This document shows positions 7,546 through 14,757 of a stretch of 18,601 bases of DNA, piece after piece (positions within the stretch are counted from its first letter, which is position 1; each line of letters opens with the position of its first letter). The position numbers were made by a program, and so were the translations under genes. The notes under the pieces were generated by a model that saw nothing but the letters and a program-made list of their open reading frames with translations, made no database searches and had not been told where the DNA came from. Origin of the DNA: JANQQZ01 sp039187315. GTDB taxonomy: Bacteria; Planctomycetota; Phycisphaerae; Phycisphaerales; UBA1924. The stretch is from the NCBI GenBank assembly GCA_039187315.1, contig JBCCZQ010000061.1, positions 1 through 18,601 on the forward strand, given 5' to 3'.

Positions 7546-8289
7546 CTAGGCCATGGTCATCCCGCCGTCGACCGTGATGACCTGTCCGGTCAGGAAGCCC
7601 GCGTCCTCGGAGGTCGCGTATGCCACGGCGGCGGCGATGTCTTCGGGCGTGCCCAGCCGGCCGACCTGGACCATGGTATCGAGCTGGGCGCGGACCTCGT
7701 CGGGCAGGTCCTTGGTCATGTCGGTTTCGATGAAGCCGGGCGCGACGACGTTGGCGGTGACGCCTTTGCCGCCGAGCTCGCGGGCGACGGACCGCGTCAT
7801 GCCGACGAGGCCGGCCTTGGCGGCGGCGTAGTTGGTCTGTCCCGCGTTGCCGACGAGCCCGCTGGTCGAGGCGATGTTGACGATCCGCCCCCATTTGCCC
7901 TTCATCATCGGGCGGGCGGCGGCTTTCATCGCGACAAACGCGCTGGTCAGGTTGGTGTCGATCACGCCGTCCCACTCGTCGTTGGACATGCGCATGAGCA
8001 GGTTGTCGCGAGTTATGCCGGCGTTGTTGACCAGGATGTCGAGCCGGCCGTGCTCTTTGGCCGTCGAAGTGACGGCCTCGGCGAGCGCGGCGCGGTCGCT
8101 GACATCGACGGCGCAGACCGAGGCGCTGCCGCCGGCCTCCTCGATCTGCGATTTGACCTCGCTGAGCGGGCCCTCGGAGCGGCTGGCGAGGACAACGTGC
8201 CGGCCGTCCGCGGCGAGCCTGAGGGCGATGGCCTTGCCGATGCCGCGGCTGGCGCCGGTGACGAAGGCGATGCGTTGGTCGGTCGACAT
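7546..8289 (-). CDS. fabG: 3-oxoacyl-[acyl-carrier-protein] reductase
   Basis: A 247-residue short-chain dehydrogenase that reduces 3-oxoacyl-ACP with NADPH in each round of fatty acid elongation. It has the nucleotide-binding TGASRGIG (11-18), NNAG (88-91) and the catalytic triad S141, Y154, K158 in the NIAST...NYAAAK segment, with the same spacing as E. coli FabG. The C-terminal GQVITVDGGMTMA is typical of FabG. The ATG at 8289 was preferred over an in-frame GTG at 8301; neither has a strong ribosome site. It follows the polyproline lipoprotein by 18 bases in the rpmF-plsX-fabH-fabD cluster, which supports a true fatty acid role rather than another SDR function. Confidence 0.95.
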   Translation of the reverse strand: MSTDQRIAFVTGASRGIGKAIALRLAADGRHVVLASRSEGPLSEVKSQIEEAGGSASVCAVDVSDRAALAEAVTSTAKEHGRLDILVNNAGITRDNLLMRMSNDEWDGVIDTNLTSAFVAMKAAARPMMKGKWGRIVNIASTSGLVGNAGQTNYAAAKAGLVGMTRSVARELGGKGVTANVVAPGFIETDMTKDLPDEVRAQLDTMVQVGRLGTPEDIAAAVAYATSEDAGFLTGQVITVDGGMTMA

Positions 8290-8307
8290 GCTTCGGTTCA
8301 CTTTCAG

Positions 8308-9237
8308 TCAGCCGCCGATAAGTTCGGCGAGTTCATCGTTCGTGATGCCCGCGACATCGGCGAACAACTCGATCAGTCTGTCGCGCGACAGGTCGAGCTG
8401 CTGAGCCTGCGTGATCATCGCGAAGATATCGAGCAGCTGAGTTGCGATCTCGCCCGAGAGCTGTTCGCCATTTTCGTGTGCTTCCTGACCGAAGTTATAG
8501 CCCAGGCGCATCTGCTCAACGGGATTCCCTGACTGCTGTGCCATGAGCTGGAATACGGCCTCGTCTGGTGCTTCGGGAACGCCGAGATCTCGCTGAATGG
8601 CCTTGTTCAGTTCCAAGTAGTAGAAGACGAATAGAGCGCCCTGGATGGCCTCAGCATTTCCATCAGCAATCGCGTCGGCCAGATTGAAGTCATCGCGGGC
8701 CTCACCTGCCAGCTCGGACGACTCATCCGGCGTCCACACCGGGCTGAAGACGTAGCCGCTGGGTCCCTGGCTGGCGTCCCAAGCGAGGGCGTAGGAGTCG
8801 CCGGGCTGGTTGAGCCGGAAGACGACCGAGCCGCTGGTGCCGAACTCGTCGAGCTCGGCGACCGTGACGGATTCGAGCTCGTCGGTGGCGTCGTACCACC
8901 CGCCGGTGACGAGCAGGCGTTCGAGCGTGGCCTTGCCGGTGGTGTCGAGGTACGGGCTGATCGCGGCGTCGTCGCCGGTGGCGAGCGCGTCGCCGAAGGC
9001 GATGACGGCCTTGGCGAGCTCGGCTTCGACAGGTGCGACCTCCTGCGGGAAGACCAGCCGTGGATCGGCGTCGGCCTCTTCGAGCAGCGGCTGGATGTCG
9101 ACCGGCTCGGGGTCTGGCTCTGCCGGCGGTGGCGGCGGCGGCGGCGGGGGCGGCGGGGGTTCTTCTTCTTTGCAGCCGACCAGCGCGAGCGTGGTCAAGA
9201 CGGTGGCGGTCATCGCGAGAACGGCTCGTGCGTGCAT
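8308..9237 (-). CDS. Predicted lipoprotein with a 12-proline tract, unknown function
   Basis: A 309-residue protein. The leader MHARAVLAMT...LALVGC ends in a lipobox with Cys at residue 22, followed by KEEE and twelve consecutive prolines (27-38), then an acidic PAEPDPEPVD stretch. The linker probably holds the domain away from the membrane, and translating it should require elongation factor P. The remainder is acidic and mixed alpha/beta, with no motif I recognise. GGAG lies seven bases before the start. It sits between fabD (22 bases upstream) and fabG (18 bases downstream), clearly inside the operon, where acpP or nothing would be expected. Its position suggests an envelope-lipid link, but nothing in the sequence shows a function. 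Confidence 0.8.
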   Translation of the reverse strand: MHARAVLAMTATVLTTLALVGCKEEEPPPPPPPPPPPPAEPDPEPVDIQPLLEEADADPRLVFPQEVAPVEAELAKAVIAFGDALATGDDAAISPYLDTTGKATLERLLVTGGWYDATDELESVTVAELDEFGTSGSVVFRLNQPGDSYALAWDASQGPSGYVFSPVWTPDESSELAGEARDDFNLADAIADGNAEAIQGALFVFYYLELNKAIQRDLGVPEAPDEAVFQLMAQQSGNPVEQMRLGYNFGQEAHENGEQLSGEIATQLLDIFAMITQAQQLDLSRDRLIELFADVAGITNDELAELIGG

Positions 9238-9259
9238 GGTCAGGCTCCGCGTGTTGGCG

Positions 9260-10201
9260 TTAGAGCACCGGCGCGTCGTGGCTGGTGATGGTCAGCGATT
9301 TATCGATCCGCCGGGCCATGCCGGCGAGGGTCTTGCCGGGGGCGAGCTCGTGGAAGGCCGCATCCGGGAGCATCTGGTGCATGGCGGCGACGCACGCTGC
9401 CCAGCGGACGGGGCTGGTCAGCTGCTCGGCGAGGCGGGCCTTGATCGCGCCGGCGTCCGGCTCGTGCGGGGCGGCGGTGACGTTCGACCAGACGGGGGCG
9501 CTCGGCGTGGCGATCTCGGCGGCGGCGAGCGCTTCGCCGAGCCGTTCGGATGCGGGCTGCATGATCGGCGAGTGGAACGCGCCGGCGACCTGGAGCGGTG
9601 TCGCGCGGACCTTGGCGGCTTTGGCTTCGGCGACGGCGCGTTCGCAGGCCGCGGCGTCGCCCGAGAGGACGACCTGGCCCGGGGCGTTGAAGTTCGCGCA
9701 GACCAGCACGCCGTCGTTTCGGGATGCGTCGGCGATGGCGTTGGCCTGTTCCTCGTCGACGCCGATGAGCGCGACCATGCCGCTGGGGGTTGCGGCGGCG
9801 GCGTCCTGCATGGCCTTGCCGCGGAGCGCGACGAGCTTCAGTCCCGTGGCGAAGTCCATCGCGCCGGCGATGTGCAGCGCGGTGTACTCGCCGAGGCTCA
9901 GGCCCGCGGCCGCGGCGACCGGGGCTTCGCCGGCCGCGAAGCCGAGCGAAGCGCGCAGCCCTCGCCACGAGGCGACACCCGCGGTGAAGAGCGCAGGCTG
10001 GCAGGCGTCGGTCCGGTTGAGAGCCTCTTCGGGGCCCTCGAAGCAGAGTGTCGAGAGCGGTGAGCCGAGCGAGCCTTCGAGTACGGCGTCGGCTTCGTCG
10101 AAGACGGCTCGGGCCTCGGGCGAGGCTTCGGCCCACGCACGGCCCATGCCGAGGGCTTGGGCGCCCTGGCCCGGGCAGAGGATGGCGAGAGGGGTTGTCA
10201 T
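9260..10201 (-). CDS. fabD: Malonyl-CoA:ACP S-malonyltransferase
   Basis: A 313-residue enzyme that moves malonyl from CoA to acyl carrier protein, supplying the two-carbon donor for fatty acid synthesis. It has GQGAQ (11-15), the nucleophile serine in GLSLGEY (S102), R127 in LRGKA and the catalytic His in AGAFHSP (H210), with the family's spacing. The elbow reads GLSLG where E. coli has GHSLG. The reading frame stays open far upstream through fabH, but the true start is the ATG at 10201 immediately before TTPLAILCPGQG. It lies 41 bases after fabH. Confidence 0.95.
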   Translation of the reverse strand: MTTPLAILCPGQGAQALGMGRAWAEASPEARAVFDEADAVLEGSLGSPLSTLCFEGPEEALNRTDACQPALFTAGVASWRGLRASLGFAAGEAPVAAAAGLSLGEYTALHIAGAMDFATGLKLVALRGKAMQDAAAATPSGMVALIGVDEEQANAIADASRNDGVLVCANFNAPGQVVLSGDAAACERAVAEAKAAKVRATPLQVAGAFHSPIMQPASERLGEALAAAEIATPSAPVWSNVTAAPHEPDAGAIKARLAEQLTSPVRWAACVAAMHQMLPDAAFHELAPGKTLAGMARRIDKSLTITSHDAPVL

Positions 10202-10242
10202 GCGGCGATGGTACGCGGCGGGTTCACCGGAATGGTGCTGGT

Positions 10243-11259
10243 TCAGATCTGCCAGAGGCTGGTGCCCCAGGTCAGCCCGCCGCCGAAGCCGACGAACATG
10301 ACCCGCTGGCCCTCCTTGACGCGGCCGGCATCGACGAGGTCCTTGAAGACGAGGGGGACGCTGGCGGCGACGGTGTTGGCGTACCTGTTGATGTTGATGT
10401 GGAAGCGGCCCTCGTCGAGGCCGAAGCGGTCGCGGGCGGCGTCGAGGATGCGGCGGTTGGACTGGTGGCAGACATAGTGGTCGACCTGATCGGCGCGGAG
10501 GCCGGCACGCTCGAGCGTCTGCTCGATGACCTTGGGGAAGGTACCGACGGCGAACTTGAAGACGGATTGGCCGTTCATGATCAGCTTGCCGAGCTGCCAG
10601 TCGCTGTATTCGTCGTGCTCGGCGAAGTCGTGCTCGGTCTCGGGGATGTAGAGATCGGACCAGCGTTCGCCGTTGGAGTGCATGGCCTGGGCGATGAGCC
10701 CCTTCCCGGCGTCGTCGGTCTTCCTGAGGATGACGGCGCCCGCGGCATCGCCGAAGATGATCGCGGCGTTGCGGCCCTTGGTCGAGAACTCGACGATGTT
10801 CGTCAGCGTGTCGGCGCCGATGAGCGCAACGGTCCGGTACTGGCCGGTCTGCATCAGGCCGTAGGCGGTGTTCATGCCGAACACGAAGCCGCAGCAGGCT
10901 GCGTTGAGGTCGAATGCGCCGGCGTTCTTGGTGCCGATCTCGTCGGCGATCCTGCATGAGGTCGGCGGGCATGTCATCTCGGCCGACATGGTCGACATGA
11001 CGACGAGGTCGAGCTCGGACGGATCGATGCCGGCGTGAGCCATCGCGTTCTCGGCGGCGGCCTTTGCCAGGTGCTTGACGCTCTCGCCCTCGTCGGCGCG
11101 GATGCGGTGGCGCTGCTCGATACCGGTGCGTTGGCGGATCCACTCGTCGGAGGTATCCATGAATTTTTCGAGATCGGCGTTGGTGACGACATCGTCGGGG
11201 ACGGCAGTGCCGACACCCACGATCTCGACGCCAACGGGACCGGTGAAGTGGTTGACCAT
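10243..11259 (-). CDS. fabH: 3-oxoacyl-[acyl-carrier-protein] synthase III
   Basis: A 338-residue condensing enzyme that starts fatty acid synthesis by joining acetyl-CoA (or another primer) to malonyl-ACP. The catalytic triad is C122 (LNAACCGF), H265 (CHQSNRR) and N295 (NRYANT). His and Asn are 30 residues apart, as in E. coli. The C-to-H interval is about 11 residues longer than in E. coli because of an acidic His-rich insertion near 207-222. The usual RYGNTSAAS reads RYANTVAAS. Glycine-rich MFVGFGGGLTWG closes the C-terminus. The gene follows plsX by 75 bases. Confidence 0.95.
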   Translation of the reverse strand: MVNHFTGPVGVEIVGVGTAVPDDVVTNADLEKFMDTSDEWIRQRTGIEQRHRIRADEGESVKHLAKAAAENAMAHAGIDPSELDLVVMSTMSAEMTCPPTSCRIADEIGTKNAGAFDLNAACCGFVFGMNTAYGLMQTGQYRTVALIGADTLTNIVEFSTKGRNAAIIFGDAAGAVILRKTDDAGKGLIAQAMHSNGERWSDLYIPETEHDFAEHDEYSDWQLGKLIMNGQSVFKFAVGTFPKVIEQTLERAGLRADQVDHYVCHQSNRRILDAARDRFGLDEGRFHININRYANTVAASVPLVFKDLVDAGRVKEGQRVMFVGFGGGLTWGTSLWQI

Positions 11260-11334
11260 CGTTGTGCCCCGGTCGGCCGGGACGTGATGGCCCCGGCTTG
11301 AATCGATCGGACAGGGCCTCTCGGACGGGCCCAG

Positions 11335-12369
11335 TCAGGCCGGGGTGGGGGCGACGGCGGCCTCGACCTCGGCGATACGCTGGACGATCGCGTCGTTGAC
11401 GCCCGCGTTGACGTAGTCGCGGCAGCTGCGGATCGCGTTGGCGATGGTACGCGGCTCGCTCGAGCCGTGGGCGATGAACAGGCAGCCGTTGACGCCCAGC
11501 AGCGGGGCCCCGCCGTACTCGTGGTAGTCGTTCTTGGACCAGATGGACTTGGCGATCGGCTCGAACCGTGTCATGAGGTCCGGGTCGATCTCCATGATCT
11601 CCTGCGCGATGGCCCGGAACAGGCTCTTGGCCAGGCCCTCGGCTGTTTTGAGCATCGTGTTGCCCATCAGGCCGTCGGTGACGACCACGTCGGCGACATC
11701 ATCGAAGAAGTCGCGGCCCTCGATGAAGCCGATGTAGTTCAGGCCGGGCGTGGCCTTGATCAGGTCGCGTGCGGTCTTGATCGTGTCGGTGCCCTTGCCC
11801 TCTTCGGAGCCGATGTTCATGATCGCGACGCGCGGGTTTTCGATCTTGAGCAGCTGGCGGCTGAGCACATCGCTCATCACGGCGTACTGCCAGAGGTGCT
11901 GCGCCGTCGGTTCGGGGTTCGCGCCGGCGTCGCACAGGACGACGGGGCCGTGCATGCTGGGCATGGCGACGGCGATGCCCGGGCGGTGGATGCCCCGGAG
12001 GCGTTTCATGTGCATGATGCCCGCCGAGACGCAAGCTCCGGTGTTCCCGGCTGAGAGCACCGCGTCGCACCGGCCGGGTGCGTCCTGCTTCTGAGAGGCG
12101 ATGCGTGCCATGCGGACGATCGAGGAGTTCGGCTTTCCCCGGACCGCCTTCGCCGGCGACTCGGCCATCTCGATCACATCGTCGCAGTGATCGACGACGA
12201 GCCTGGGATCGTCGATGCCGAGTTCGGTAAGGACCTCGTCGGCATCGCGCTGCCGACCGATCAAGACGAGGCGATCATCGGGACCGAGAAACTCGAGGCC
12301 CTTGGCGCATCCTTTTATTATGGCATCGGGGGCGTGGTCGCCCCCCATCACATCGACGCCGAGCCGCAC
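11335..12369 (-). CDS. plsX: Phosphate acyltransferase PlsX
   Basis: A 344-residue enzyme that converts acyl-ACP to acyl-phosphate for PlsY, the first committed step to phosphatidic acid in most bacteria. It has the signature GVDVMGGDHAPDAIIKG at the N-terminus, SAGNTGACVSAG near residue 106, an LCDAGAN motif, and TDGLMGNTMLKTAEG in the C-terminal half. The start is a GTG three bases after the rpmF stop, so translation is probably coupled. Order and spacing with rpmF and fabH are the canonical arrangement. Confidence 0.95.
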   Translation of the reverse strand: MRLGVDVMGGDHAPDAIIKGCAKGLEFLGPDDRLVLIGRQRDADEVLTELGIDDPRLVVDHCDDVIEMAESPAKAVRGKPNSSIVRMARIASQKQDAPGRCDAVLSAGNTGACVSAGIMHMKRLRGIHRPGIAVAMPSMHGPVVLCDAGANPEPTAQHLWQYAVMSDVLSRQLLKIENPRVAIMNIGSEEGKGTDTIKTARDLIKATPGLNYIGFIEGRDFFDDVADVVVTDGLMGNTMLKTAEGLAKSLFRAIAQEIMEIDPDLMTRFEPIAKSIWSKNDYHEYGGAPLLGVNGCLFIAHGSSEPRTIANAIRSCRDYVNAGVNDAIVQRIAEVEAAVAPTPA

Positions 12370-12372
12370 CGA

Positions 12373-12573
12373 TCAGGCCTTTTTCTGGCCGATGCCGAGT
12401 TTCGGCACCTTGATGGTCAGGCCTGCACGGACGTAGCCCGACTCCGCGCAGACGCGGTGGTGTCGTTTGGGCATGCCGCTGACGGGACAGAGCCCGGGAC
12501 GGATCATGTCCAGGGCGTCGTGCGCTCTGCGGCGGCGGCTGCGTCCCTTGGACTGGCGTTGGGCTGGAAGCAT
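12373..12573 (-). CDS. rpmF: 50S ribosomal protein L32
   Basis: A 66-residue basic protein of the large ribosomal subunit. The N-terminal SKGRSRRRRAHDAL and the later KRHHRVCAESGYVRAG match L32. The zinc ribbon is half lost: the expected four cysteines are C29, S32, C42, S45, each second Cys being Ser. A C-terminal extension of about 15 residues (TIKVPKLGIGQKKA) is longer than in E. coli. AAGGA lies six bases before the ATG. It heads the plsX-fabH-fabD-fabG transcript, as in many bacteria, linking ribosome and lipid synthesis. Confidence 0.93.
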   Translation of the reverse strand: MLPAQRQSKGRSRRRRAHDALDMIRPGLCPVSGMPKRHHRVCAESGYVRAGLTIKVPKLGIGQKKA

Positions 12574-12828
12574 GGCGGTTCCTTCTGGTCTTCGTGCTTC
12601 GCCAGGGCAACGGGCACAAGCCTCCCCCTGACGAAACGGATTCTAGGTCAGCACTTTCAGAAAGGTCCCAGATGGTCCAAACCGCCATAAACACCCCCTG
12701 GGCGGGTCGGATCGTGATCGGCCACTGGTGGTACGCGATGGCTTTGTATCGGGGACCCCTGGGCGAGTGCTGGGGCTCGCCGGACGGCCAAAACCAGGAT
12801 ATGATCGCCCTACCGGCGATTGCCGGAG
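12574..12828. other. Divergent intergenic region between rpmF and tRNA-Lys
   Basis: About 255 bases without a gene. It should contain the promoter of the rpmF operon on the minus strand; TAGAAT (12640-12645, minus) is a possible -10, with no matching -35. For the tRNA, TATGAT at 12800-12805 is a possible -10, placed 23 bases before the tRNA, again without a clear -35. Confidence 0.35.
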
Positions 12829-12901
<73 letters not shown>

Positions 12902-12907
12902 CTTTCC

Positions 12908-12930
12908 ACGGCCCGTGAGGGCCGTTTTTC
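12908..12930 (+). terminator. Intrinsic terminator of tRNA-Lys
   Basis: A seven-base-pair stem ACGGCCC/GGGCCGT with loop GTGA runs into TTTTTC. It begins seven bases after the tRNA 3' end, so the tRNA is monocistronic. Confidence 0.88.
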
Positions 12931-13115
12931 GTGGCTAGAGCCTGGGCCGTTAGGGTGCCCCGAAGCTCGGTTCCGCGCCGGTTCCATACCGAACAAGGGA
13001 GTCAGGAAAAGTTCGACAACGCGGACCAATAATCGGACCAGCGAACTGTTCAGAACCGAGAAACGTATCGAGTCTGTAGACACAGCACCAAACATACCCG
13101 ATACTCAACGAAGAA
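12931..13115. other. Upstream region of the toxin-antitoxin pair, with short repeats
   Basis: About 185 bases, more AT-rich than the housekeeping part. It contains CGGTTCCGCGCCGGTTCC (12968-12985), itself two CGGTTCC units, which recurs inverted at 17757-17774. It also contains two CGGACCA units 12 bases apart (13022-13028 and 13034-13040), possible operator half-sites for the downstream pair. No convincing promoter hexamers were found. Confidence 0.45.
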
Positions 13116-13676
13116 ATGGCAACTGAGCGACCCATCCCGACTGCCGCGCAAGTGGCCCGAATCCTGATCCAACTCGCGGAGCAGGACATGGATGTGGACC
13201 AAGAGCCCATGACAAACATGCGGCTCCAGAAGCTCCTCTACTACGTCCAAGGCTGGTCGCTCGCTCGGCGGGGCGAACGAGCGTTCGCGGAACGCCTCGA
13301 AGCGTGGCAGCACGGCCCGGTCGTCCCACCGCTCTATGGGCGGCTCAAGGATCTGGGCAAGAACCCGATCCCTGCGGACCGGCTAGACGAGCAGGACATC
13401 GACCCGGACCTTCGCGCATTTGTGGCGAGCGTCTGGGAAGACTACCGCGCCCACTCTGCGATCAAGCTCCGCCACAAGACGCACACGGAAGATCCGTGGA
13501 AGGATGCATGGGAGAAGCGATCGCAGCCAAACTTCTGCGACGAAGAGATCACCGAAGAGGCGCTGCGAGCGTTCTTCTCGCCCAAGGTCCCTCGTGGCGT
13601 AAAGAAGTTCAAGAAGCGAACCCCTGCCGCCTCATGGTATGACGAGCCGAGCCCGTTCCAGCAGGCCACCGCCTGA
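13116..13676 (+). CDS. Panacea (SocA/DUF4065) domain antitoxin
   Basis: A 186-residue protein. The core MTNMRLQKLLYYVQGWSL (32-49) and EAWQHGPVVPPLYGRL (62-77) are the signature of the Panacea domain, also annotated as the SocA antitoxin domain. Family members neutralise many unrelated toxins in two-gene modules, usually by direct binding. The C-terminal 50 residues are basic (SPKVPRGVKKFKKRT) and could contact the toxin or nucleic acid. Only a weak purine-rich site (GAAGAA) precedes the ATG. The next gene starts three bases after the stop, giving the standard antitoxin-first operon. Confidence 0.88.
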   Translation: MATERPIPTAAQVARILIQLAEQDMDVDQEPMTNMRLQKLLYYVQGWSLARRGERAFAERLEAWQHGPVVPPLYGRLKDLGKNPIPADRLDEQDIDPDLRAFVASVWEDYRAHSAIKLRHKTHTEDPWKDAWEKRSQPNFCDEEITEEALRAFFSPKVPRGVKKFKKRTPAASWYDEPSPFQQATA

Positions 13677-13679
13677 TCT

Positions 13680-14090
13680 GTGACGATTGACCCGTCTCAG
13701 ATCGTGCTCCAAGCCGTTGTCGAGGTCTCGACACCCGACCCTCAAGGAAAGAACATCAAACCCCGCCCCGTCATCGTCATCGGCTTCGACGACGATGATG
13801 ACACGGTGTTCCAATTCTGCGCGATCAGCAGTACGTTCCCAAAGCCCGTGCCGCGTGAGTGTGTCTCGCTCCCGTACTCACACCAATATGGCGGGCATGC
13901 ATCAACAGGTCTCTATCTTGAGAGCGTGGCAGTTTGCAACTGGCTGGATGAAGCCCCGAAGGCAGATGTTGTCAAGAAGTGGGGATACCTCCCGATCAAG
14001 ACATTCAATCGCGTGATCGAGCGCATTGAAGCTCTTGACGATGATGACGAATCTACTGACCCGGTATCGGCAGCCCAACCGGCCTCGTAA
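13680..14090 (+). CDS. PemK/MazF-like toxin, probable partner of the Panacea antitoxin
   Basis: A 136-residue protein starting with GTG three bases after the antitoxin stop. The pattern fits PemK/MazF endoribonucleases, which cut mRNA. KPRPVIVIG (27-35) matches the RPvlVi strand with the catalytic Arg (R29). CAISST (47-52) matches the strand with the catalytic Ser/Thr. TGLYLESVAVCNWL (76-89) and KKWGYLPIKTFNRVIERI (99-116) match the later TGL-SVA and G-L motifs. The acidic run DDDDD (37-41) and the acidic tail are unusual. The context strongly supports a toxin role; cleavage specificity cannot be predicted. Confidence 0.72.
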   Translation: MTIDPSQIVLQAVVEVSTPDPQGKNIKPRPVIVIGFDDDDDTVFQFCAISSTFPKPVPRECVSLPYSHQYGGHASTGLYLESVAVCNWLDEAPKADVVKKWGYLPIKTFNRVIERIEALDDDDESTDPVSAAQPAS

Positions 14091-14255
14091 ACGAAATTTG
14101 CTCGACCAAACTGGCATCTAGCCTTGGCGACGCGTTGTAGTTTTCTCGCATCGGGCAGGGCGCGCGATCAGCGACGATGCACAACGTCTGAGCGGGCTTG
14201 GCAGAATCCGGCGTTGACAGCGTGGGCTGACTGCTGTGCGTGTCTCCCGCTCCAA
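14091..14255. other. Gap between the toxin gene and the convergent membrane protein gene
   Basis: A 165-base stretch where the toxin gene and the minus-strand membrane gene converge. I see no gene, no RNA and no clear terminator hairpin in it. Confidence 0.4.
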
Positions 14256-14708
14256 TCATCCATCAAGACTGCTGGCGTACGACCAGATGGCATGCACGAC
14301 AATGAATGCCATGATGATCGACATGAGCACGAAGGCTCCGTGAAGCGCAAGCCATCTACCTCTAGTGGACGGCCCAACTCGGTCGTTTCGGCGCTTCTCG
14401 ACATATCCCACGAATCCATCCTGATCTGACTCACTCCATCGTCTTTCGGCATCGATGATCCACTGCTGCGCATCCTCGAAGTACGCGAGGTAGTGCCGGT
14501 GCAGTCGAAGAAGCACGAAGCTCGCCATGCTTCCAAAGACAGCGGCGAGCATCTGGAGGAGCACCATCTCCTTCTCCACGATGACAACGTATCCAGCTAC
14601 GATGGTTGCGGTCTGGATCAGAGCTGCATTCCGGATTCGATCGACCAGAGTCACGAACTGCCGGAGAGATGTCAACGCTTCTTTGTACGCGTCGGAGTCG
14701 TTGATCAT
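14256..14708 (-). CDS. Small three-helix membrane protein, unknown function (divergent pair, member 1)
   Basis: A 150-residue protein not assigned to a named family. An amphipathic N-terminal helix (EALTSLRQFVTLVDRIRN) precedes hydrophobic segments at about 29-45 and 49-68. A charged loop of about 50 residues follows (HRHYLAYFEDAQQWIIDAERR), then a third helix at about 119-143. The start at 14708 was chosen over the upstream ATG at 14741 because GAGGA lies seven bases before it. It is divergent to the next gene with 49 bases between the start codons and has the same helix layout, suggesting a pair working together. Base composition is less GC-rich than the neighbours to the left, fitting acquired DNA. 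Confidence 0.65.
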   Translation of the reverse strand: MINDSDAYKEALTSLRQFVTLVDRIRNAALIQTATIVAGYVVIVEKEMVLLQMLAAVFGSMASFVLLRLHRHYLAYFEDAQQWIIDAERRWSESDQDGFVGYVEKRRNDRVGPSTRGRWLALHGAFVLMSIIMAFIVVHAIWSYASSLDG

Positions 14709-14757
14709 CTGATGATCCTCATCAACTATGAGCCAGATCATGCCTGGAGCAAGAAGG

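Noticed and set aside
8810..10063. Plus-strand open frame of about 417 codons antisense to the lipoprotein and fabD genes
   Set aside because: Its Ser/Gly-rich run is the antisense of the polyproline tract and there is no recognisable domain; both real genes are on the other strand.
10202..11143. Upstream extension of the fabD frame through fabH
   Set aside because: The extension translates to Arg/His-rich noise in the shadow of fabH; the FabD fold starts just after the ATG at 10201.
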